A stretch of DNA of 64,000 nucleotides from Cystobacter fuscus DSM 2262 (lineage in GTDB: Bacteria > Myxococcota > Myxococcia > Myxococcales > Myxococcaceae), in assembly GCF_000335475.2 (NCBI RefSeq), contig NZ_ANAH02000007.1:496001-560000 (forward strand), in the 5' to 3' direction. Positions 11,606 through 20,033 of the stretch are shown here, one piece after another. A program made the translations under genes and the position numbers. The number at the start of each line of letters is the position of its first letter. Within the stretch, counting starts at the first letter, position 1. The notes below the pieces were generated by a model. That model did no database searches. It was not told where the DNA came from and saw only the letters and a list, made by a program, of their open reading frames with translations.

Positions 11606-12454
11606 GTGAAGCACGCGCCCACACGCCTCGTCGTCAACGCGGACGACCTGGGGCTGCACCCCTCCCTGGACGCGGGCATCCTGCGTGCCCACCGCGAGGG
11701 CATCGTCACCAGCGCCACCGTGCTCGTCATGGGCCCCAGTGCCCCCGAGGCGGTGCGCCAGGCGCGAGCCCAGGGACTCGCCCTGGGAGTCCACCTCGCC
11801 GTGTGCACCCGGCTGGCCCCCGTGTCGCCTCCCGCACGCGTCCCCACGCTCGCGCCCGGCGGCCGTCTGCGCGCGGGCTGGGCGGACTTCGCGCGCGCGT
11901 GGCTCACCGGACGTGTGCGCCGCGAGGAGTTGGAGCACGAACTGGCCGCGCAGCTGGCGCGGGCCCGGAAGCTGGGCGCCGAGGTGGATCACCTCGACAT
12001 GCACCAGCACCTGCACCTGCTGCCCGGCGTGCGCCCCGTCGTGGAGGCACTGGCGCGACGTGAGGGCCTGCCCCTGCGCTGGCCGGACCGGCTGCCCCGC
12101 CTCGCCTGGAGACGGGCGCCCGGAGCCGCGGTGAAGACGTCGCTGCTCACGCTGCTGGCCCGGAGCGCGCCCAGGCCGCCCGCGGGCGTGCGGCGGGTGA
12201 GCGCGGGCGGCGTCTTCGAGGCGGGCCAGCTCGACGAGGCCGCCCTCCTGTCACTGCTCGACGCCCTGCCCCCCGGGGACTTCGAGCTGGGGTGCCACCC
12301 GGGCGAGGGCCGCCCCCATGTGCCGGAGGATCCCCTGTGGACCTATGGCTGGCAGTCCGAGCTGGACGCGCTCACCAGCCCCCGCGTGCGCGCCCGGCTC
12401 CAGCGCGCCGGGGTGGAGCTGACCACCTACGGCGCCCTGGCCTCCGCCACGTAG
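11606..12454 (+). CDS. ChbG/HpnK-family polysaccharide deacetylase-like hydrolase (YdjC)
   Basis: A 282-residue protein of the YdjC/ChbG family, metal-dependent hydrolases that remove acetyl groups from N-acetylated sugars; HpnK members act on hopanoid-linked sugars. The metal-binding segments VVNADDLG near the N-terminus and HLDMHQHLHLLPG in the middle are intact. Start is GTG at 11606, 6 bp after the glycosyltransferase, so they are probably cotranscribed. Its 3' end overlaps the convergent methyltransferase gene by 28 bp. With the neighbouring transferases it may trim a lipid-linked amino sugar. Confidence 0.85.
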   Translation: MKHAPTRLVVNADDLGLHPSLDAGILRAHREGIVTSATVLVMGPSAPEAVRQARAQGLALGVHLAVCTRLAPVSPPARVPTLAPGGRLRAGWADFARAWLTGRVRREELEHELAAQLARARKLGAEVDHLDMHQHLHLLPGVRPVVEALARREGLPLRWPDRLPRLAWRRAPGAAVKTSLLTLLARSAPRPPAGVRRVSAGGVFEAGQLDEAALLSLLDALPPGDFELGCHPGEGRPHVPEDPLWTYGWQSELDALTSPRVRARLQRAGVELTTYGALASAT

Positions 12455-13095
12455 AGGATATGGGGCGTGGTGTAGCCCGCGCCCAGGTCCACCGTCTCGC
12501 GCAGGTGCAAGCCCACCTCGCGCAGCAGCGCCTCCATCGCGTGCCGCGGCTGGAGCACCAGCGCGCCGCCCGCCTTCGTCCGGCCGAGCACCTTCACCAT
12601 CGCCCACTCCTGCGCGAGGCACTTGCGGTGCTTCCAGGAGCCATCTCCCTCGGCCTCCTTCACCAGCAGCCGTCCTCCCGGGCGCAGCAGCCGCGCCGCG
12701 TCGCGAAGGAAGTCCGGCCAGCGCTCCAGGGGCAGTAGGTACAGCACGTCACACACCACCACCGCGTCGAACCCGCCCGCCTGCCCGGCGGCCAGCGACT
12801 CCACGCTCCCCACCTCGAACACCGTGTTCGGCAGCGTCCCCGGCCCCTGGCGTGCCCAGGCGATTTTGCGTGGGTCGGGATCGACCCCATGCACCTGGCG
12901 CCGGGAATCGCCCAGGGCGAGCAACCCGGAGAGCAGGCCATGGCCACAGCCCACCTCGGCGACGCGGCCCCCGGGGGGCACCCGGGCGGCCACGGCCTCC
13001 AGGGGAGCCGAGAAGGCCCGGGCGTGTACGTGGAAGCGCTCGCCGGGGGGCAGGTGGGAGAAGAGGGACAGGGTGGGAGTGAGTGGGGCGTTCAC
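12427..13095 (-). CDS. Class I SAM-dependent methyltransferase
   Basis: A 222-residue Rossmann-fold methyltransferase. The SAM-binding motif I is VAEVGCGHG near residue 40, followed by the acidic VDPDPRK and a FDAVVVCDVLYLLP stretch typical of the Methyltransf_11/12 group. The frame is open over 300 codons upstream but the methyltransferase homology starts here, and the GTG at 13095 overlaps the stop of the upstream membrane transferase in a GTGA arrangement, so this start is chosen. The substrate is unknown; coupling to a glycosyltransferase suggests a sugar- or lipid-linked acceptor. Confidence 0.82.
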   Translation of the reverse strand: MNAPLTPTLSLFSHLPPGERFHVHARAFSAPLEAVAARVPPGGRVAEVGCGHGLLSGLLALGDSRRQVHGVDPDPRKIAWARQGPGTLPNTVFEVGSVESLAAGQAGGFDAVVVCDVLYLLPLERWPDFLRDAARLLRPGGRLLVKEAEGDGSWKHRKCLAQEWAMVKVLGRTKAGGALVLQPRHAMEALLREVGLHLRETVDLGAGYTTPHILYVAEARAP

Positions 13096-14216
13096 GAGAT
13101 GTAGTGGTCCAGGGCGAAAGCGGCGGAGAGGACGACGAGAGACACCGCGCCCACGGCCCACAGGCCCTGGCGGACGCGCGGATGGTCTCTGAGGAGCAGC
13201 GCGAGGGTGACGAAGAGCGGAAAGGCGGACAGGAGGTAGCGTCCCATGCCCATGAAGTCCTTGGTCGCCACGGAGGGAATTCCCACGATGACGGCGCAGA
13301 ACGCGCCATAGCCCCAACCCAGCCGCCGGAAGGTGGGAATCACGAGCGCGAGCGCCACGCCCGTCAAGAGCGCGTGCACGACGAGCCGGAGCTTCACCTC
13401 GGCGTTGCCCTCGTGGAACACGGCCTTGAACCAGGGCAGCTTCAACCACGCCTCCCAGCCGGGCAACTGGCCCCAGCCCTGCTGGGCATCGACGAAGGCG
13501 AACGGCGCGTCGAAGTGGCGCTCCAGGTAGAGCACGTAGAGGCCGAAGCCGAGCGCGGACAGCACGGGCAGCAGATCCACGACGCTCCAGGGCTCGCCCC
13601 GCGCGCGCTTCCACTCCCAGCGGCGCACGAGCAGTCCCACCACCACCGCGGGAGCCACCGGCCGGGCCGCCGTGGCGAGCGCGCCCAGGACCACCGCCGG
13701 CACCAGGTGCCCCTTCTCCAACGCGAGGAACGCGCCCACCACCAGCAGGATGAAGAGCGCGTCGGAGTACATCACGCCATAGAGGAAGAAGGTGAAGGGG
13801 TAGAGGGCGAGCAGCAGCGAGGCATGGAGCGCGGAGGTGTCGTCCACGAGCAGGCGCGCCCAGCGCAGGAAGAGCAGCACCGCGAGCGGGCCGCACAACA
13901 GGCTGACGAGCACTCCCGCCTGGTACACGTTGGCGCCGAGCGCCTCCACGGCGCGGATGGCCAGGGGATAGAGCGGGAAGAAGGCCACCGAGCTCTGCTC
14001 GCCGGGACGGTAGTCGTAGCCCTTCTCGGCGATCCGCGCGTACCAGCTCGCGTCCCACCCCACCCACCCCATCACCACGTACTCGTCGAGCCCCACCACG
14101 GGCGCTTGGGGGTTCTTGTGATGGAAGCGCCAGGCCCCCGCGCCCGAGGCCGCGGCACAGGCGAGGAGCGCGGCCAACACGACGAGCGCCAGGATGCGGG
14201 AAGACGAGCGGAGCAT
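13092..14216 (-). CDS. PIG-V/GT-C-like membrane mannosyltransferase
   Basis: A 374-residue polytopic membrane protein with about nine hydrophobic segments. The first loop has the pattern WVGWDASWYARIAEKGYDY followed by AFFPLYPL, which is characteristic of the PIG-V / bacterial GT-C mannosyltransferase group that takes sugar from a polyprenyl-phosphate donor. The frame is open to a TTG at 14315, but the ATG at 14216, just before a helix, is preferred; no strong ribosome-binding site marks either. It is coupled to the methyltransferase downstream and is divergent from the secreted hydrolase gene. Confidence 0.75.
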   Translation of the reverse strand: MLRSSSRILALVVLAALLACAAASGAGAWRFHHKNPQAPVVGLDEYVVMGWVGWDASWYARIAEKGYDYRPGEQSSVAFFPLYPLAIRAVEALGANVYQAGVLVSLLCGPLAVLLFLRWARLLVDDTSALHASLLLALYPFTFFLYGVMYSDALFILLVVGAFLALEKGHLVPAVVLGALATAARPVAPAVVVGLLVRRWEWKRARGEPWSVVDLLPVLSALGFGLYVLYLERHFDAPFAFVDAQQGWGQLPGWEAWLKLPWFKAVFHEGNAEVKLRLVVHALLTGVALALVIPTFRRLGWGYGAFCAVIVGIPSVATKDFMGMGRYLLSAFPLFVTLALLLRDHPRVRQGLWAVGAVSLVVLSAAFALDHYIS

Positions 14217-14338
14217 GCGCCGCAAGGCATCGTCCAGAAACGGTTGGGGGTCAAGACGCGCCACCACGTGGGAGCCACACACGACGCTTTCCGACACGCC
14301 GCCAGTCACCGACAATGCCGCCTCCCCCAGGAGACAGC

Positions 14339-16267
14339 ATGCACCCCACCCTCCGCCACCTCATGGTGCTCGGACTTCTCGTGCTCACCGGAGCGGCGCG
14401 GGCCCAGGCCGCGCGGCCCACGCCCGATGGAGAAGGCCCCGAGCGCTTCGAATACCTCCGCTCGCACTACACCAAGTTCGAGTACCGCATCCCCATGCGC
14501 GATGGCACGAGGTTGTTCACCTCCGTCTACGTCCCCAACGACGCGAGCCCGGGCAAGCGCTACCCCGTGCTGCTCGTGCGCACGCCCTACTCCGTCGCGC
14601 CCTACGGCGTGGACCGCTACGCCCGCCGGCTCGGACCCACCGCGCAGTATGAGAAGGAGGGCTTCATCTTCGTCTTCCAGGACGTGCGCGGGCAGCACAT
14701 GTCCGAGGGCACGTTCGTCAACATGCGGCCGCACCTGGCCACGAAGAAGGGCCCCAAGGACACCGACGAGAGCACCGACACCTACGACACCATCGAGTGG
14801 CTGGTGAAGAACGTGCCGGGCAACAACGGCCGCGTGGGCCAGTGGGGCATCTCCTACCCCGGCTACTACACGTCCGCGGGCGCCATCGACTCGCACCCGG
14901 CGCTCAAGGCCATCTCCCCCCAGGCGCCCATCGCCGACTGGTTCTGGGATGACATGCACCGCCACGGCGCCTTCAACCTGGTGTTGGCGTTCAACTTCTT
15001 CTCCGGCTTCGGCCTGCCCCGGCCCCAGCCCACCGACAGCGAGGAGTGGAAGCGCTTCGAGCACGGCACCCCCGACGCCTACCAGTTCTTCCTCGAGCTC
15101 GGCGCGCTCGGCAACGCGGACGCGCGCCACTTCAAGGGCGACGTCGCCTTCTGGAAGGACCTCGTCGCGCACCCCAACTACGACGCCTTCTGGCAGTCGC
15201 GCAACCTGCTGCCCCACTTGAAGAACATCAAGGCCGCGGTGCTCGTGGTGGGCGGCTGGTTCGACACCGAGGATCTCTACGGGCCGCTGCGCACCTACGC
15301 CGCCATCGAGAAGCAGAACCCGGGCATCTCCAACTCCCTGCTCATGGGGCCGTGGATCCATGGCGGATGGATGCGCACCGACGGCTCGTCGCTGGGGGAC
15401 GCGGACTTCGGCTTCTCCACGAGCCAGCTCTACCAGGAGCTGGGCTTCACCTTCTTCAAGCACCACCTCAAGGGCGGTGAGGCCCCCGCCTTGTCCGAGG
15501 CCACCCTCTTCGAGACCGGCGCCAACCGTTGGCGGCACTTCGACACCTGGCCGCCCAAGGCCGTGCGCGAGCAGCGGCTGTACTTCCAGCCCAAGGGTGC
15601 CCTCGCCTTCCAGGCCCCGTCCGTCACGGGCGAGTCCTTCGACGAGTACGTGAGCGACCCGGCCCGGCCCGTGCCCTACACGCAGGAGATCACCACTGGC
15701 TGGGCCAAGAACTACATGACCGAGGACCAGCGCTTCGCCGCGCGCCGCCCCGACGTACTCGTCTACCAGACGGCGCCGCTGGAGAAGGATCTCACGCTCG
15801 CGGGCCCACTGGAGGCGGACCTGTGGGTGTCCACCACCGGCTCGGATGCGGACTGGGTGGTGAAGCTCATCGACGTCAACCCCGGCAAGCTGCCCGGCGC
15901 CGCGCGACGCGAAGAGAGCCCGGACGCGATCGACCGGGGCCACCAACAGACGCTGGTGCGGGGCGAGCCCTTCCGTGGCCGCTTCCGCGAGAGCTATTCC
16001 CAGCCCAAGGCCTTCACGCCGGGCGAGGTGACGCGGGTGCGCTTCACCCTCAACGACGTGCTGCACACCTTCAAGCGGGGGCACCGCGTGATGATCCAGG
16101 TGCAGTCGAGCTGGTTCCCCTTCATCGACCGCAACCCACAGACCTTCGTACCCAACATCTTCGAGGCCAGGGAGGAAGACTTCGTGCGAGCCTTCCACCG
16201 CGTCCACCACACGGCGCAACACCCCAGCTCGCTCAAGGTGGGGGTGATGCCCGCGCTGGACGACTGA
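14339..16267 (+). CDS. Secreted CocE/NonD-family hydrolase
   Basis: A 642-residue exported serine hydrolase of the Xaa-Pro dipeptidyl-peptidase S15 / CocE family. A signal peptide covers about residues 1-22 (ending GAARAQA). The alpha/beta-hydrolase part shows FQDVRGQHMSEG and the nucleophile elbow GQWGISYPGYY; the C-terminal PepX_C jelly-roll domain ends with FVPNIFEAREEDFVRA and HPSSLKVGVMP. Family members cleave esters, amides or X-Pro peptides. The ATG at 14339 has an AGGAGA site five bases upstream. It stands alone between divergent and convergent genes. The natural substrate is not evident. Confidence 0.88.
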   Translation: MHPTLRHLMVLGLLVLTGAARAQAARPTPDGEGPERFEYLRSHYTKFEYRIPMRDGTRLFTSVYVPNDASPGKRYPVLLVRTPYSVAPYGVDRYARRLGPTAQYEKEGFIFVFQDVRGQHMSEGTFVNMRPHLATKKGPKDTDESTDTYDTIEWLVKNVPGNNGRVGQWGISYPGYYTSAGAIDSHPALKAISPQAPIADWFWDDMHRHGAFNLVLAFNFFSGFGLPRPQPTDSEEWKRFEHGTPDAYQFFLELGALGNADARHFKGDVAFWKDLVAHPNYDAFWQSRNLLPHLKNIKAAVLVVGGWFDTEDLYGPLRTYAAIEKQNPGISNSLLMGPWIHGGWMRTDGSSLGDADFGFSTSQLYQELGFTFFKHHLKGGEAPALSEATLFETGANRWRHFDTWPPKAVREQRLYFQPKGALAFQAPSVTGESFDEYVSDPARPVPYTQEITTGWAKNYMTEDQRFAARRPDVLVYQTAPLEKDLTLAGPLEADLWVSTTGSDADWVVKLIDVNPGKLPGAARREESPDAIDRGHQQTLVRGEPFRGRFRESYSQPKAFTPGEVTRVRFTLNDVLHTFKRGHRVMIQVQSSWFPFIDRNPQTFVPNIFEAREEDFVRAFHRVHHTAQHPSSLKVGVMPALDD

Positions 16268-16284
16268 CCCGTGCCGCGCGGGAG

Positions 16285-16311
16285 CGGGAGGCCCCTCGTG
16301 GCGGCCTCCCG
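16285..16311. terminator. Hairpin between convergent genes
   Basis: CGGGAGGCC (16285-16293) pairs perfectly with GGCCTCCCG (16303-16311) around a 9-base loop. It lies between the CocE-type gene (plus) and fadJ (minus), so it could end transcription both ways. There is no T-run, so intrinsic termination is uncertain. Confidence 0.5.
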
Positions 16312-16329
16312 TCCCGGCGCCAGCGAGGC

Positions 16330-18570
16330 TCAGCCCGGGTAGAACTTCCCGCCCGCCTTCACCTTCTCCACGAGGGCCGGCGCGGGCTCGAAGCGCTCGC
16401 CGTACTTGTCGTGGTAGTGCTCCAGGCGCCGCAACAGCTCGGCGGGCCCGAGGCTGTCCGCGTAGCGGAAGGGGCCTCCGAGGAACGCCGGGAAGCCGAG
16501 GCCGAAGATGGCCCCCACGTCGCCGTCCCGCGCGCTGCGCAGGATGCCCTCGCCCAGGCAGCGCACCGCCTCGTTCACCATCTGCAGGGCGCACCGCTCG
16601 GCCATCTCCTGGGCGTCCAGGTGCTTGCGCTCGCGGCCATGCGGCAACAGCTCGTAGACGGAGGTGTCCACCTCCTTCTTCTTGCCGTCGTAGGTGTAGA
16701 AGCCCTTCTTGTTCTTGCGGCCGAGCCGTCCGTCGGCCACCACCTTGTCGAACGCCTTGGGCGCCGCGATGCGCTTGCCGAACGCGGCCTCCATGATGGG
16801 CGCCACCTTCTGCGCCACGTCGATGCCCACCTCGTCCAGCAGGGTGATGGGGCCCACCGGGAAGCCGAACTCCACCAGCGCCCTATCCAACTCGGCGATG
16901 TCGGCGCCCTCGGCCAGCAGGTACGCGGCCTCGTTCATGTACGGCGCGAGGATGCGCGAGGTATAGAAGCCCGGCCCGTCGTTGACGACGATGACCGTCT
17001 TGCCCTGCTTCTTGCCAATCTCCACGCACGTGGCCGTCACCCAATCCGCGGTGCCCTTGTGGGTGATGATCTCCAGGAGGGGCATCTTGTGCACCGGGCT
17101 GAAGTAATGCATCCCGATGATCTGCGCGGGCCGGCGCGCGCCCTCGGCCAGCTGGGTGATGGGGATGCTCGAGGTGTTGGAGGCGAAGATGCAGTCCTCG
17201 CGCGTGACGGCCTCCACCTCGCCGAGGATGCGGCGCTTGAGCGTCAGGTCCTCGAAGACGGCCTCGATGACCACGTCCACGTTCTTGAAGCCGCTGTAGT
17301 CGGTGCCGCCGGTGACGAGCGCCATCTTCGCCGCCGCCTCACGCGACGTGAGCGAGCGCCGCTTCACCCGCTCCTCGAAGATGCCCTGCACCTGCTTGAG
17401 GGCACGGCCCACGCCCGCGTCGTCCTTGTCCTTCACGCGCACCGGCACGCCCTGCAGCGCCGAGCTGACATAGGCGATGCCGCCGCCCATCAGCCCGCCG
17501 CCCAGCACGCCCACCTTCTTCACCGGGCGTGCCTTCACGTCGGCCTTGTCCGTGCCGTTCTCCTTCTTGAGCGCCGTGGTGGCGAAGAAGATCTCCACCA
17601 GCCGCTTGGAGACATCCGACACCACCAGCTCCCCGAAGAGCCGGGCCTCGGCCTCCAGGCCCGCCGCGCGGCCGGACTCCAGGCCCACCCGGATGGCCTC
17701 GAGCGCCTTCTCCGGCGCGGGGAACTTGCCGCGCGTCTTCTTGCGCAGCTGCTTCTTCGCCTGATCGAAGAGCACCTTGCGGCCCAGGGGGTTGTCCTCC
17801 AGCGCCACCTCGGTCCACATCTCCTTGTTGGCGAGCCCCATGAGCAGTCCGCCGAGGCCCCCCTTCTTGCCCTGCTGCGCCACCGCCTTGAGCCCCTGGC
17901 CGTGCGAGCGCTCCACCTTCAGCGTCCCGTCCACCAGCTCGCGGGCGCGCCGCAGCGCCACCTCGCGCAGGATGGGCACGGGCACCACCTCATCCACGAT
18001 GCCCAGCCGCTTGGCCTTGGAGGGCTTCACCGTCTTGCCCGCGAGGATGAGATCCAACGCGGCCTGCGCGCCGATGAGCGCCGGCAGACGCTGGGTGCCT
18101 CCCGCGCCGGGCAACAGCCCCAGCTGCACCTCGGGCAGTCCGATCGTCGTCTTGGGGCTGTCCGTCGCGATGCGGTAGTGGCACGCGAGCGCCCACTCCA
18201 GGCCACCGCCCAGACACGCGCCGTGGATGGCCGCCACCACCGGCTTGGGGAAGGCCTCCAGCCGATCGAAGACGCGCTGCCCGTCCCGGGACGTGGCGGT
18301 GGCCTCCGCGGCCGTCTTGATGGTCTGGAGGAAGTCGATCTTCGCTCCGGCCACGAAGCTGTCCTTCTTGCCGGAGATGAAGACGAGCGCCTTGACCGCG
18401 GCGTCCTTCTCCGCCCGGTCGAGCAGCGCCGCGAACGCCGCGCCTGTCGGGGGCGAGAGCGTGTTCACCGGCTCGTCCACCTGGTTGAACACCACGAGGC
18501 CGATGTCCCCCTCGAGCTGGAAGGACAGGCCCTGCTTCACCTCGGACTCCTGAGCAACCATGGCACCCAT
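16330..18570 (-). CDS. fadJ: Fatty acid oxidation complex alpha subunit (enoyl-CoA hydratase/3-hydroxyacyl-CoA dehydrogenase)
   Basis: A 746-residue bifunctional beta-oxidation enzyme. The N-terminal crotonase domain (to about residue 190) hydrates enoyl-CoA and carries the oxyanion-hole segments AGAKIDFL and HGACLGGGLEWALACHY. The NAD-binding 3-hydroxyacyl-CoA dehydrogenase domain begins at GVLGGGLMGGGIA and holds the catalytic HYFSPVHKMPLLE; the C-terminal domain has the FGLGFPAFLGGPFRY signature. The ATG at 18570 shares its A with the stop of fadI (TGATG), so the two subunits are coupled. Order thiolase-then-alpha subunit and sequence favour the FadJ/FadI type. Confidence 0.93.
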   Translation of the reverse strand: MGAMVAQESEVKQGLSFQLEGDIGLVVFNQVDEPVNTLSPPTGAAFAALLDRAEKDAAVKALVFISGKKDSFVAGAKIDFLQTIKTAAEATATSRDGQRVFDRLEAFPKPVVAAIHGACLGGGLEWALACHYRIATDSPKTTIGLPEVQLGLLPGAGGTQRLPALIGAQAALDLILAGKTVKPSKAKRLGIVDEVVPVPILREVALRRARELVDGTLKVERSHGQGLKAVAQQGKKGGLGGLLMGLANKEMWTEVALEDNPLGRKVLFDQAKKQLRKKTRGKFPAPEKALEAIRVGLESGRAAGLEAEARLFGELVVSDVSKRLVEIFFATTALKKENGTDKADVKARPVKKVGVLGGGLMGGGIAYVSSALQGVPVRVKDKDDAGVGRALKQVQGIFEERVKRRSLTSREAAAKMALVTGGTDYSGFKNVDVVIEAVFEDLTLKRRILGEVEAVTREDCIFASNTSSIPITQLAEGARRPAQIIGMHYFSPVHKMPLLEIITHKGTADWVTATCVEIGKKQGKTVIVVNDGPGFYTSRILAPYMNEAAYLLAEGADIAELDRALVEFGFPVGPITLLDEVGIDVAQKVAPIMEAAFGKRIAAPKAFDKVVADGRLGRKNKKGFYTYDGKKKEVDTSVYELLPHGRERKHLDAQEMAERCALQMVNEAVRCLGEGILRSARDGDVGAIFGLGFPAFLGGPFRYADSLGPAELLRRLEHYHDKYGERFEPAPALVEKVKAGGKFYPG

Positions 18571-19871
18571 CACGCACGCTCCAGGACCACCGCGGCACCG
18601 AGGCCACCGGCGGCGCAGACGGTGCACAGCACCGTGTTCTTGTTCTGACGCTTCAGCTCATGCAGGGCCTGGGTGACGATGCGCGCCCCCGTGGCCCCGA
18701 AGGGATGCCCGAGCGACAGCGAGCCACCCGACAGGTTCAGCCGTGTGCGGTCCACCTCGCCCACCGGCGCGCTCCAACCGGCCTTCTTGGCGAACTCCTT
18801 GGAGGCCAGGGCCTGGAGGTTGCTCGCCACCTGGGCGGCGAACGCCTCGTGCATCTCCACGAGATCGATGTCCGCGAGCGTCAGGCCCGCGCGCTTGAGC
18901 GCCACCGGCACGGCGTAGGCGGGACCCTGCAGGAGCTGGTCCCCGGGGTCCGTGGCCGCGAAGGCGTGCGAGCGCAGGTAGCCGAGCGGCTCCAGGCCGA
19001 GCGCCTTGGCCTTCTCCTCGCTCATCATCAGGAGCACGCCGGCGCCGTCGGTGAGCGGCGAGGAGTTGCCCGCGGTGATGGTGCCGTACTTGCGGTCGAA
19101 CACGGGCTTGAGCTGGGAGAGCGACTCCAGGCTCGTGTCCGCGCGCACGATGTTGTCCTTGTCCGCCACCTTCTCGTACCTGGGCGGCACCACCACGTGC
19201 ATGACGTGGGAGTCGAAGAAGCCATCCTTCCAGGCGCGCGCGGCATTCTGGTGCGAGGCGAGCGCGATCTGATCCTGCTCGGCGCGCGAGATGCCGTTCT
19301 CCTTGGCCATCTTCTCGGCGCTCTCGCCCATGGTCATGCCGGTGGAGTGCTCGGCGATGGCCGGGGGCACGGGCACCAGGTCTCCCGGCTTGAGCGCCTG
19401 GAAGGCCTTGAGCTTGCCGGGCAAGTCACGCGCCTTGGAGGCGGCCATCAGCGCCTGGGCCAGCGGACGGCTGGTGAAGATGGGCGCGTCCGACATGGAC
19501 TCGGTGCCTCCGGCGAGCACCACGTCCGCCTCGCCCAGGGCGATGGCGTTGGCCGCCGTGGTCATCGCCTGGATGGACGTGGCGCACGCGCGCGACACCG
19601 TGAAGGCGTCGATCTTGCGCGGCAGCCCGGCGGCGATCACCACCTCGCGCGCGATGGACGGCGCGGTGAGCGTGGGGATGACCTGCCCGAACACCACCTG
19701 ATCGATCTCCTGCGGATCGATCTCCGAGCGCTGCACCAGTTCCTGGACCACGATGCGGCCCAGGTCCAACGCGGTGAGCCTCGCGAAGTCCGTACCCGCC
19801 TTCGCGAAGGGCGTCCGCAATCCGCGGACGATGGCCACCCTGCGGTGACCGTTTTGCTGCTCGCGTGCCAT
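18570..19871 (-). CDS. fadI: Acetyl-CoA acyltransferase, thiolase (FadI type)
   Basis: A 433-residue thiolase that cleaves 3-ketoacyl-CoA with CoA in beta-oxidation. The acylated cysteine lies in SRACATSIQ, the catalytic histidines in EMHEAFAAQ and GHPFGATGARI, and the second cysteine in VCAAGGLG. Start ATG 19871 has GGTGAGG seven bases upstream. It is the first gene of a two-gene fadIJ operon. A near-perfect palindrome 72-87 bases ahead of the start is a good candidate operator for a fatty-acid-responsive repressor. Confidence 0.93.
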   Translation of the reverse strand: MAREQQNGHRRVAIVRGLRTPFAKAGTDFARLTALDLGRIVVQELVQRSEIDPQEIDQVVFGQVIPTLTAPSIAREVVIAAGLPRKIDAFTVSRACATSIQAMTTAANAIALGEADVVLAGGTESMSDAPIFTSRPLAQALMAASKARDLPGKLKAFQALKPGDLVPVPPAIAEHSTGMTMGESAEKMAKENGISRAEQDQIALASHQNAARAWKDGFFDSHVMHVVVPPRYEKVADKDNIVRADTSLESLSQLKPVFDRKYGTITAGNSSPLTDGAGVLLMMSEEKAKALGLEPLGYLRSHAFAATDPGDQLLQGPAYAVPVALKRAGLTLADIDLVEMHEAFAAQVASNLQALASKEFAKKAGWSAPVGEVDRTRLNLSGGSLSLGHPFGATGARIVTQALHELKRQNKNTVLCTVCAAGGLGAAVVLERA

Positions 19872-19942
19872 TGTGTGCCTCACCTTTCCCTGCGGGGGTG
19901 AGGCCCATCTAATGAGCGGTGGTGCGGCGCGTCAACGGGAGA

Positions 19943-19958
19943 TTGATTCTGGAATCAA
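19943..19958. promoter_or_regulatory. Palindromic operator upstream of fadIJ
   Basis: TTGATTC (19943-19949), centre TG, GAATCAA (19952-19958) form a perfect 16-base dyad in the leader of the fad operon. Size and symmetry fit TetR-type fatty-acid regulators. No regulator gene lies beside it, so the binding protein is unknown. Confidence 0.5.
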
Positions 19959-20033
19959 CCCGGTGCTCCCCTGCCCCGGGGCCCGCCTGGAGGGGGGGCC
20001 TTCGAGGTGTCCGGCATCACACAACCCGGCGGC

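Noticed and set aside
12427-14067. Methyltransferase extended to 546 residues
   Set aside because: The upstream part lies inside the membrane transferase gene; homology begins at the GTG at 13095.
14306-16594. Minus-strand 762-codon frame opposite the CocE-type gene
   Set aside because: No recognisable family; mirror of a real gene in GC-rich DNA.
15529-18648. Plus-strand 1039-codon frame opposite fadJ
   Set aside because: Low-complexity composition and no motif; fadJ on the other strand has full catalytic motifs.
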